53,977 nt of DNA from Acanthaster planci (lineage: Eukaryota; Echinodermata; Asteroidea; Valvatida; Acanthasteridae): NCBI RefSeq assembly GCF_001949145.1, contig NW_019091610.1:230525-284501 (forward strand), read 5' to 3'. The notes beneath the pieces are model-generated. The model did not search any database, was not told where the DNA came from, and worked only from the letters and a program-made list of their open reading frames with translations. The position numbers and the translations under genes are program-made. Positions 12,401-24,400 of this stretch are shown here, one piece after another; within the stretch, counting starts at the first letter, position 1, and the number at the start of each line of letters is the position of its first letter.

Positions 12401-15400
12401 GTGACTTGTCCTGACTGATACGACAATTTATCCAAATTCAACTTTGATATTTTCAAGATGTATTTTTTTTTTTTGCGTTGGGGAGATGTTAAATATATAT
12501 ATAACGGTTTTGCCCCCTCACAAGCTTACTCGGGTGGGACTCGAACCCACGACCTCCTGCAAAACCGGGCAAAACCGTTATATATATAATTAATATCTCC
12601 CCAACGCAAAAAAAAAATCTTGAAAATAGTTCGCGGTACCCGCTGCTTCATTTGACTNNNNNNNNNNNNNNNNNNNNNNNNNNNNNNNNNNNNNNNNNNN
12701 NNNNNNNNNNNNNNNNNNNNNNNNNNNNNNNNNNNNNNNNNNNNNNNNNNGGTACGGGCAAAACCGTTATATATATAATCAACTTTGATATGTCAAGTTG
12801 GGAACGACGAATTTTAAATCCCACTGGTACAAACGTGTTATAGAACTTCTAGTTTATGTCTGCAGTCAGGTTTTTTGCACAGCCAATCAAACTTTGGCAA
12901 CTGAAATTTTTCCTTTTTTTTTTCCATGCTGCAACGTTTTAAGAAAAGTACACCGTAACATGGAAGCACCCATACAATCCGTTGCAGACTGCTATAACAA
13001 GTCTTGTGATTGGTCAGATTGCGCGAGATTTGTGACGTAACAGGCCGGCCATATATGGTAAAACTCTAGACGAATATGTGCATGGGAAGTGAATATATGG
13101 GGAAATTTGGTTTCATTTCTTTTCTCTTCGTATGTTTGTGTCTGTCAACATAATGCGTGGGATTGCATATACCTGCATGCAGGTAATGACATACCTAGCT
13201 TTACTTTCGCTTTCCTGGATCCACATGCTTTTGTACGCATAATTCTTTTAAATCTATTTCTTTTGTTAACAGCTCTCCATCCTGTCTCGTAATATATATA
13301 TATTGTAAGTTTTTTTTTCTTTTTTTCCCCATGTTGAGAGCATTTATGTTAGTTTTACCTTTTAAATAAGTTGCAATTTGTTTTGTTATACCTGGTCAAA
13401 TAATATAGGTTTTCCTGCGCAAAAATATTTAAGTCGCTATTCAATTTAGAAAATCCTAGGAACAGCAGTCAAATTCGCACGGCCTCTCTACGGTACTCGT
13501 AATAAGCATGCGATTTCGTAAATAGGCAAGGATTTTTGACATGTGCATCGTTTGTCATCGAAGTGTAATTTATAAATTTGAAATTTTTGAGGTTTGAATA
13601 ATTTATTCAAATTACATCATGAAGAAAACGTGTTTCACTGGCAAAGAAATCTCTCTCACTACATTAATCACCTTGGTGGGAGAACCTCTTATTTTATGAG
13701 CTCAAACATCGAAACAAAATGGCAGAGCTCGTGCTCGCTACACAAGAACATCCAATGTTGATCGTGGTCGTTTGATTGAAGCATTTGAGGGAAATGGTCA
13801 AGATTACTTAGAACTGACAGTCAACCTTGGAATAATGAAGATTTTGGCTTCGTGTAATCTGAAATTCTCTACTTTAAAAGAAAAAAATAAAAACTCGATA
13901 TTATCCCAAGGAAATCATTTAACAGAAGAAAAGTGTGTCCATTTATTTATAAAGTTAAATGGAAAGGATGGGGATAATAAATGTCCAGGGCAAATATCGC
14001 CAGCGATCAAGACGTTTCTGGAACTGTACGCCTATCATAATTAATACAGAAATTTCTATTGTCTCCAATATTCAGGCTACGTACCGGTATACTTTAAAAG
14101 CTTACATTGCGAATATGAGCGCCCATTGACGAAAATGAAAGTAAAATATTTTGGTACGAATCCGCCTCCTAGTCTCCTAGAACAAAATTGAGTGACCTTT
14201 GTGCATCATGAAATGGAATGATACTGCTCCTAAATTTAATCCTTGAAAGTGCACGATTCGACGTCTACAAACGAAATTGAATGCGCCAAGTTTCGAAAAT
14301 GAACCACGGGAATAACGGGCTTCTCGAAATCGCTCGAAAGTGAATGCACGTTCACGAATTTGAATGCCGTTTGCACTAATTCGACCGAGAAAACCTGTAT
14401 TAGTGATCACATAAACGCGAGGGGAACACCGAATATTAATGTTGTGCGTCTCTACACAGTCGCACTTCATTAATATTCAGTGTTCCACTCGTATTCGTGT
14501 GATAAACAATCAACACCTTGATGAATATTATGAGGGAGTAGGAACTTGAAACAGGGTCGTGCCCACTGCCAGGGCAACACGTTGTGCTCCCCAAAGCGTA
14601 AGAAGAAAGTTACCTCCTTAGAAGTGTCTCGTGAATAACATGAAGCGAAAAACAAGGCCGGGCTTAGAGGATGCGAACGGATATCAGTTATTTCTTTCCG
14701 ACCACTGGCAACTAGTTAAGTCTTGAAATGATCTAATACAAAGCCTCGGGTGCCATTTGCCCCTCAGGTGTACAAAACACCATGGACCCTTACACCGCAG
14801 GCAACAATTGGTATGTTATACCATGGTCAAAGATTACACTGGAACCGTCTTATATGTAATATATGCATATTTTACTGCAGAATAAATTAAAACACTTTGA
14901 AAAACTGAAACACGTGAACAGCGAAGTAAATACATGTGTTAATTTACATTCTTTTGGTGGGGGGAAAAGTCTAGAATTTATAACAAACTATTTCACGAGA
15001 GAAACCTTGGCTTCATAAGGCATAGTCTGATCATTACGGTGCTTTAATGTCCTCGCGCTGTGCACATCTCCTGTAATAATTGGCGCGTCGCACCACCGCG
15101 GCTATCCACCCTCGTTCCCAAGATTATAAAATTACAACTCGGTGGACACGACACATCAACTGTGGGAAAGATCACCATTTTGCATTTTTTTTGCAGCTCG
15201 GTAACATCGCCAGTGCGCTCGACGCGTGAATGATGCATGTGCGCTCGTAGCATATCACGTGATCAATTGCGACCAATAAAAATTCAGTATCCATGACCAC
15301 GGTACAACAATGATGTCTGTTTCAGTGGAACATCCAAGTGTTACAGTGGTGATTTGGGCTCGCGCCATCTCTGCATTAACCCGTGCGTTAACCTCGACGT

Positions 15401-18400
15401 TAGCCTTTCAGATCTGCCGCTGAAGAATTACCTGCTAAAGTTACCTTAGCAGATAACTCACTGAAAATGAGGCTACATAAATGGGATTTCGCACGTTTTC
15501 TGCGTAGCAACTCAGTAATATTAATGTAGGATACACGAGCAATTTTGCGTGCAGCAAGTTGTCGCGATTGTGTGTTCCCTAAGACAAGTGCTAATTGACC
15601 TCCGAAGCTGTGTGTGCACGTGTTTGGCAGGTGCTGTTTTCTATGCATGAATTTGCAATGAAAGTCGCTGTTAAAAGGTTTAACTTCCCCGGCTGCGGAC
15701 TGCTTGTAATCACTTGTCATTGATTGCCACGGGCGTGGGGCGACAGTTTCGATCGTGTTGCTTGTCGCCTTGCCCGCACGCCGATCAAACATCGTCGGCT
15801 TGTAATACGCGATACTTCATGGAATTTTGTCGCCTGAGCATGTGAACTAGGGGGTTAGTTGTCCAAAGTGTTCATAAAATTGTTGGCGGATGCTCCGATC
15901 ATATATATGCCAATGATAAAACTCAAGTTTTGTAAACAGTCTAAGGTTAAATACCAAAGACACTGTTGGGTTGAAGGGTGCATAGTTTACACCCATCTAT
16001 TGCTTTTAATATCCACAATAATGGTGTTACATCCCCGTAATCTGTTGCTTCCTTGTCTCTTTCATTAACCTTTTGTTCAGATTTTGAAAATCAAAAGTAA
16101 TACTGCTGTTAGAGTCCCATAATATGGAGGGGGACTTTCAATCAGTTCCTGCATATTCTAAAAGCAATTTTCTATTTCGTTTCATCTCAACTTTTTTACT
16201 ACTATTCGAATCCAGGGGGTTGGGTCCGGCCATTATTACCTTACATTGAAACATTTGTATCTACCGTCAAAATTCAAGTTCAAAGAATGTGCCATTGGTA
16301 CCTGCGTAATGGGTGTCTTGAAAGGGGCCAGAAAGTGTTTTTTTTTTCTGCAAAAACTCTCATCATGATCTTCAGTGGTCAGTTACTTCAAGCTACGAAA
16401 ACATCTCACATAGATCGCCCAGACTCGTTTTCTCGGGCATATGGAAGTTATCATGTACATTTAGCATGTTTGGCTGTGAAACAATGTGGCGGTTGTAATG
16501 ACAGAATGCCATGAAATGTCGGGACTGTTGTTGAATTCCAGTTTAGAGCCCATGCAGACTTTGTGTGTAAAGTATGGTCACCTGGAAATCAGAGTATTTG
16601 GGGTGTCATTTTCCTTTTTAGGTCTGCTTGACCTAATGTCATAAAGCACATTATTTGTATAAAAGGCATTGACGCTCTGCATTCGGTTGCAAATACACTG
16701 ACGTCACGCTGGGGGTATACTCTATATACATGGATATCGATCAGGTCAGGGGGCCAGACTACGGATTAATGCCGATGCGTGCAGTTTTAGAGCTTATTCG
16801 AATGTTCGCCATTCCGACACACGCTGATAAAAGAGTTGCGTGCAGCACGAGCTGTCGGTGTAGGGTGCGTTCGATTAACTTACACGTGAAAGTCAAACTT
16901 ACGCAAGACCGTTTGTTTAGCCATCACGTGATCTTCTTGCCTGCCCATGGACTGTTCGAGCATGAGCATGATGGAACGTGGCGGGGACTTGACCTTTTTC
17001 CCAGAATGCCTTGGCGAATACACTGCAGTGTTCGATTAGCCTCATTTCCAGGCTTCCTTTGCGTGTATCATTGGGGTATTCAGGGAAGCTAAATCGAACG
17101 CACCGAATATCAAAGGATATGTTGTATTGACTTGTATTGTCCCTTCGGCGTGTCCAGCATTGGTCATTGCATTGTGTGGACTGTCTGTAACGGGGGGGTC
17201 TTTTAAATAATGCAATAATGCGGATTAAAACAATTGTCAGTCATTGAATTTTGCATTTGATGAAATTTAAAATTCATTAAGGGCTTTTATTGTTAATCTA
17301 AATGTAAATATAAACGTGGGTGATTTATTGAAAGCAATCCTACAATCAGAGGTTAGAGAATAGCATACACAAGAAATGATCACATTTGAAAAGGAGGCTA
17401 AAACCCTAAACAGTCCTCAATTCTCCAATGCCAGTATGGTTTTACGTACACCACAGGGGGTTAGGCTTAACACATATGACCCATTAGGTTCAGATTGCGA
17501 GCAGCTTGAATGCAAGCCAACTTTGTTACGAAAATCAGCCAACCTTTGTGACGAAAATCGGCCAACCTTCATGACGAAAATCGGCCAACCTTCATGACGA
17601 AAATCGGCCATGAATAAAAATTCCTAATGTACTGTCATGTCGCGTTGCTTATATTTCTGCTTGAATAGGCCTATATACACAGTGCCGCAGCAAGTAGACA
17701 AAAAATGTAACAAAATTGCTAATACTAAGGTCTATATCTCCACTGTGTTGATATTAGAAAAACATGGATATTTATTTCTGTCAAAAGTCTCTTATCTAGC
17801 ACAAGAAAACGTTCCTAAACGTGCCTAATTCTGCTGGTAACTTTGTATTAGTTTTGGTGTAATTAAGGTCATCCGTGTTGACTTACTGACTTGTCCTTGC
17901 TTGGCCAATTCGATTCATTTACATAGTCGGTGGTTATTCTGAACTTGCTCAGACCTGTTTAGTGAAATGTCAAGGCTAAAAAAAACCAGAACTGGGCCTA
18001 CTCTGTTTACATTTCCTCAGCCATTGGTGGAAGCTGAGGGCTGTGGCACAGTAACGTAGGTGTTCAGACAGATAATCGTGTAAAAATCACTCGAATGCTT
18101 GGTCAGTAATTGTCTTCAACTAAATATCGGGCGAAAGGTTTCTTAATTTTATATTCTGGTCTTGGCATTTGCAGGTTTAACTCCTTTATTACCGCGTGAA
18201 AAACTGGAGCATTGAGGCCAAATCTTTTCGGTGAGAAAATATTCTGGATCTAAGAGATTCTGGATCCAAGAAAGTGGAAAGAAAACTACATGTAAAGATT
18301 AGGAAGCTCCTTCGTATGTGACAGTTTAAATGGTAAAGCCTGAGGGTTTGAATTGAACACTTTTTGGACCTACAAAGACTTACAGGCCAACTTCCGATCT

Positions 18401-21400
18401 AATAATTATTGTTGTTGTTTATTGTTTATTTAAAAAAATTCAAACCTTGAGGCCAACAGACCGAATTACATTTGAGTTTACAAAATAAAAATAAATAACT
18501 AAAAGCTTACATCATTGTAATTATATTATTACAACATTACTTTAAATTAAGTCAACTATTTCATTACATTAATTACAGTATTGTTTCATTTAATTGTACA
18601 ATTACAAAAGAAGGCATAAAAATGGGTAAAATACATTTATTTATTGGTAGACTGCAAAAACTTCAGACTCTACATGACGTTTGTAATGAGCACAAAAAAC
18701 ACAAAGACACTTGAGGACAAATCAAGGAGAATGGTATACCAGCCACACTTTGAATTGAAAAGCTTAATTAATGTAGCAGGGGATTTGGCTGGTTTTTTTT
18801 TTTTAATTAAAACGGTTTGTTGTAGTCCTAATTGTAGTGATGCTTTTACTGTTTCGCACATTCTTACCATGGCTTTCAAGTCTAGAAAGGGGAAACAATG
18901 CCTTAGTACGGGGATTGGACGGGGTCTTTTTTACAAAACTGTGGCAATGGTCTTCTCGCCTGTTGGCTTAAGTGTCAAGGCTGAGAATTCTACAAGCATC
19001 ATCATAATGATCATAATCTCGTCCTAAAATAATTAATAGATGCCACCGGTGGGAAATTAACCCCATAATGTTTTGAAATGCCTGCTCCAGCCGGGTGTGT
19101 GGCTGTGGAGGAAACAGTGTTAGATGCCATTTTGTAAAGGATGTGTAAGTAGGTAGGGGAGTTACAAAGCCGTCATGCATGATTCTCCAGCCGTTGCGCT
19201 GGAATGCATCGCGGTCCTGGCCGGTGAGTGCTCTCAGTATGGTGTTAAAAAGAAGCTCTATGTTGGTTTAACTTTCTGTTTCTATCCGTACCCAGGATGG
19301 CTCCACTCGTGCGAGTATTTACTTAAGCCACGTGCGATACCAAGCTTAACTTCGCATGAAATATTTTTATATGGAGCTGTACCAAAAATGAGGGTTATGA
19401 TATCTGAAAGGAAAAGACCATATCTAAATAATAACTTGCTACCTGTGCTTTCCCGTGCGGGTAGCGAAAACTCAATAGGCTCATAAATAGCATGTAGCTC
19501 ACGACAACACTCCCGCATGTCAAGTGGCATTTACGGGAGGGAGTTATAATCCATAATTGATTGGGGGTGACGGTTGATATCCCTTTACAACCGTGGGGAG
19601 TTCCAGCTTGACCGTGAGTTGTCAGTGGAGCCCGCCGGCTAATTACAGGTGCCTTCCCAACCAATTTGTTGAATCACGAAGCATGTGAGCTTTGTTCCCA
19701 CGTTGCGGGCGAGGCCTGCCTTCTATGAGAAGGTGAAGGGTGCAGTTTTCCCTCTTAAAAGATTCATGGAGTTTTCATGGAAGGGGACGGTGTTGGACGA
19801 TGGGGCTAGGCAAGGTGCGTGCGCTGAGGTACTGCTACCACGTAAACAAATGGAGCAGAGAATCTTGATAAAAGGTGTGAGGTCAAATTATCAAGGTAGA
19901 GCAAAACCAGGATTGAGATGTTAAATCTAATACATGTAGTTGTGTAATATGCGTTATATATAAACTACAGCTCTTACCATAGGTCTGAACGGTCATGACA
20001 ATGGAAGAAGAAAAAAAATAACTAGAGCATAGTACTTGTTTCGTTTACAAACAGAAGATATCATGTGATATCACAGAATATCGATCCAACCATTGAAAAC
20101 TCTGGTCGGTGCAATTCTCATTGCAAAAATACATCTGCTGTGGATTAAATGGGAAACCGAAAATTTTATTTTCCCCAAAGTAACTTCTGGGTTGATTATG
20201 TCGTCGTTTTGACAGTTGGCAAAGGAATTTGTTTTATACAAGAAGTATTTGTGGTTCTTCCTCCACGAAAGTGTAACGAAATTAATCGTCACACAGACGT
20301 CACAAATGTAATGTACATTTTTGCAATAAGTCTAAATTTGCAAGCATGACTTGAAAGCGTTTGGACGACACTTTTGTCTAATATCAAGGTTGTCTGAAAT
20401 TTAAAAGTTACTGGTACACTGAAAATCTGTATTCGGAGAACCCTCAAAACATAAACATCGTATTTTCCTGCCTCGTTTCCTGAGATGCTGGCTAACGAAG
20501 TGTGTGATGTTGGACTAATACCCATTGACGTCATCTAGACGTGACACTTCGGCCGATGAGTGTCAAAGGAGGAGGGTTGACGATCATACTGAGTTTCAAG
20601 ATCATACCTCGTGTCGTCTCCGACAGCCGCCAAGAATTGTCGTGGGTGAAGGGAAAATAATTACAAGAAAGACGAAGAGATTAAAAAAAAAATAGGTGAC
20701 CGGACTGAATCAAGGACCCAAACATTTCAATTGGCCTTAGGTCACTCTTTTGGGCGTCGCTTTCAAATGGCACGAAACAACTTTCACCACGGTCTTATAT
20801 ACTCAAGAATCGATACGACACTGTAGGCATAGGCTACTTTCCTTTACTAACCAGCATAATAGACCGATTGCGCTCGCCAAGTCACGTGACCTATAGTGGG
20901 TATTAATTATCAACAAACACAGCGTCCACCAAAGGCAAAGTTCTTCATAATTGTCATTTACCAAAAAATAAAGCTGAGACAGCAGGTACCGTACTCCGAC
21001 TACTGATATTCTGGGTACTATACAGTAATTGCAGTACTGTTAAACACAGGTTGCTATGGGGTTGATACGCACTTATAGGGTCACGTGATTTATTGGGCGC
21101 AATCGGTCTATTACTGCAATGTGGTTATCTGTAACGAACGTTAGTAATGCAGAAAGCAATAATCTTGAAATTGTGCTCTCTGTAACTGTTCATCATATAT
21201 AGAATATTTTAGAATGGATCTGCTTCGAGACTCCTGCCTTTTGGCGTTTTTAGAATGATTCGAACCAAGCATAATAAGTACATTATAAAACGTCACGCAA
21301 AAAACTGGGGAAAACGCAATCTGTCAACATAGTATAATCAGGTATTGATATGAAAGGCCACAGGTGTGGTTACGGTCTAGATATGACAAAAGTAAAACAA

Positions 21401-24400
21401 AAACTGGAAAAGGGGAAGGGGTCATAACTGACTCATGGAAGTGTTGTAGGACGAGTATGTGTCTCATTCTTTTTCCAATTTGTAAGAAAGATCGAGGAGA
21501 ATTATTTCCAAGAAAAGAATTTTCCAAATCATACAACACCGAAAGGAGTAGGTGACTGGCGAAGCCCTATCTCCTTAAAAGTAGATCCGGACCTAATGCA
21601 ATGGTCGTTTGTTCACTAAATTAAATACTATGAACATTTCCTGTTTTCTACGACACAAACGCATTGTGAGGTTCTTCAGAGAAGAACTTGTGAATGGGTG
21701 TTTAAATCTTTATCACCATTACCCAGGTAAAGGTCAGCAAGGTTAGGCACCACTTCTTCATGGTTTAAGTGGCTGGTGTCGTGTGAAAGTGGACGTTTGG
21801 TGCCTTTCCCTATGCATTTGGCTCTTGCTTTTCCGGGTTGGAAATATTACCCAAAGAAGGGAGCTCGTATATTGTTATGAACTCTTACGAATGCGTCAAG
21901 TGCAACATAAATCAGCCCAATTAGAATCGTAGACAGGTTTTGTTTTGTCATGTTTTGTTTTAATTACAGAAAAGAGTGGGGTCAATTAACTCTGTACGGA
22001 ATGAAAAGATAAGCTAATTCTTGATTTTCATTGGACAAAACTGGAATATCAAAATTCGTTCATACGAAAAAATAAGTTTAGAAATGTATACTTCTGGAGT
22101 ATCGGTACTTATTTAACGTCTGCCCCCCGCATGGACTTGTTTGCTTTTCATTTTTAGACGTTTATGGGTGTTGGGCGGTGGTTTGTTGAGGTGTACGAAT
22201 TGTCCTACGATGTGTAGGCCTAGAACGGGTTATTTCTTCACTACCCCTTCGCTTCTATCTCTAAGGGGTTCTGAATGGTGTGAGTCGAAAATCTGTTAAA
22301 GGTCACTGCAGCTGCAGACAAATTAGAAGATAATTAAGGTCGTGTAGCAGCCTGGGGCTTGGGTAGAATCCCCCGCCGTGCATCTTCCCCAATATCACCA
22401 TCATGCATTGCCTCTTTTTTGTGACGAGCATGATAATGGATTTTTAAAGTGATTGACCAAAAATAGTTGATATTTTGGACCAATAATTCTTACCAGAATA
22501 TCAAGGTCGAGGTGTATAGCACCGAAAGGTCGCACGTGTATGTTCAAGTTCACCTGTACTGGGGTGCAACTGTCAATTAACAACAAGAATTTACGAAGGT
22601 CTGATTGCTCGAAACCAGCCATGTCTATAAATGTGGACGATTCAAAGCTCCTACCAAGTTGCAATGGAATCTGTCAAGTGTAATTGAACGCTCAGTGTTT
22701 GTTTTGAAGAGGGCCATAGAATCCGATGAGATTCTTCGGAAGTCTTCTCATTCTGTTTCCAAAAGTGATATTTCTCCCGTAGCCCTTCCCTTAATTCGAG
22801 TCCATTCCTTCGTTCCTCCCCAGTTCGTGGCTCATCCGCACTGCCAGCAGCTACTTATCAAGCGATTCTACGGGAAGATGTCTTTCATGAGGGACTGGTC
22901 TCTCTTCAAGCAGCTACTCCTGTCCCTCGTCATTATGCTGATGTACCCCTTCACCTCACTGTTGTACATCTTCCTGGGCAGCGGCAAGGTCATGGACTTT
23001 GTCAGTACTCCGTAAGTCCCGAGGAACTCTCATTAACTTTTCATGTAGTTGCCATCTTGTCTGTTATCATAGTTCCAGCGTGCGGGCTGGTGTGGAGCTC
23101 CATGAGTGTGGATGGGCCTGTTAAGTTTCTCACGGATCTGAATCTCGAGCTGGTTTGCCTCATCCATTATGAGGGTTCGGGTGTCAGTGAACCAGCGTCG
23201 GTCACTGATCGCGATCCCGATCCGCGTGAAGGCCCTAAATGAGGTGTCATCCTGAAGCGGTTGAAGTCTCCTTTAATTGTTCCCTTCATATAGGATGAAC
23301 ATGTCTTTGCTATCCTGATATTTATAGAAGTCACTAACTCTGTCAGCACGTTACCAAGTCAACATAAATGCTAATGGCTTGCCATAGGCCTGGGGATTTT
23401 CCTGGTCATTTGTTATGCTTGAGCAACCACAAATTGGCCGACATCCATAGAGAACTATTCTTTTCCATTTAAATGAATAATAATATACATTGAAAAGACA
23501 CCGATCTCCCAAACTTGGTAACATCCGGCAGTTATTAGCCTGAAAGTAGTTTATAGCAAAATTTATCAGCGCTGTCTTGAAGAGACACAGACATTTCAAT
23601 AGTTACAATATATTTTTCTTTGTCAAGTGAAGTACGCCACACATTTGTTGAAAAGGTGACGAAATGAACACAGACTTTTCAGGTGATCGATTCTCATGGT
23701 TGGCATAATACAATTATGATTTATTATGAGGGGCAAAGCAGTCTTGAGAACAGTGGGTGTATCCACAGAACTTTGTGTCGTTACTGATCGGTGTGTGATT
23801 GGACATTTTTGGATCATCTTTGGATCTATCGACAGGTACGTCAAGTTCCTGATGGACATTGCTTCCCGCATGACCTTCCTCGTCTTCCTGCTCATAACTA
23901 CCATCGTCCCGCCGACAGTGACCACGGAGGAGGTCATCACGGGGCAGGGTGACCCCAACCAGTTCAGCCAGGTCCCGCTCAGTGTAATCATCTTGATCCT
24001 TCTGTGGATTATAGGTAAGTGGTCCTGGATTCATGACCCATTCGTTCATTGGATCGTTATTAAAACACCTGTTACTCCAATCGGCATTGCCTGGAACAAT
24101 TTTGCGGGGCAACAGCTACTGGCGTTACAACTTTGGTTCCCCTGTTAGAAAAAAGTCTGAGAAATGGGTTTGCGGGTACACCATGGAATCAATCTTTTTG
24201 GACGAGGTGTGGTTCTTAAAAGAACCGGTGAGTACCGGTTCTTTTAAGAACCACACCTAGTCCAAAAAGATTGATTCCATGGTGTACCCGCAAACCCATT
24301 TCTCATGTTTCATCCACCATGCAAGGCTTCAAATCTTACTTGGCATAAAGTCTACGCTCAAATTCAGAAAGCTCGAATATTAGCTCCGAAGATCAGCCAC

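Larger units (their letters stand above)
9695..22823 (+). other. intron 4 (largest)
   Basis: Intron of 13129 bp with donor gtgagt and acceptor cctccccag. Its contents are listed separately: a possible inverted-repeat element (10858-11060), a Tc1/mariner-like element (11635-12064), a foldback with a tRNA-like centre (12450-12626), the gap (12658-12750), a hairpin (14402-14506), two TIR elements (16864-17104 and 20857-21113), a minisatellite (17527-17610) and a reversed retroelement tail (18402-18490). About 15040-15800 is richer in CpG and holds an unassigned 130-codon reading frame on the minus strand. The remainder shows nothing I can name. Confidence 0.85.

Noticed and set aside
12536-12548. 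tRNA gene on the minus strand
   Set aside because: Only the T-arm/B-box region is tRNA-like; no acceptor stem, D-arm or anticodon arm can be assembled, and it sits inside inverted repeats.
15400-15792. 130-codon open frame on the minus strand in CpG-richer sequence
   Set aside because: No recognisable domain, no splice-linked neighbours with a match, and long open frames are easy to get in CpG-rich DNA. Kept only as a note under intron 4.
18644-19027. 127-codon plus-strand open frame as a gene
   Set aside because: No domain, low-complexity end and no sensible splice partners.
22605-22823. Open reading frame continuous with exon E to the left
   Set aside because: It lies before a good acceptor at 22823 and has no TRPC similarity; exon D joins exon E directly in phase with the family sequence preserved across the junction.
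23623-24112. Two long open frames on the minus strand (122 and 132 codons)
   Set aside because: They are mirror frames of TRPC exon F on the opposite strand.
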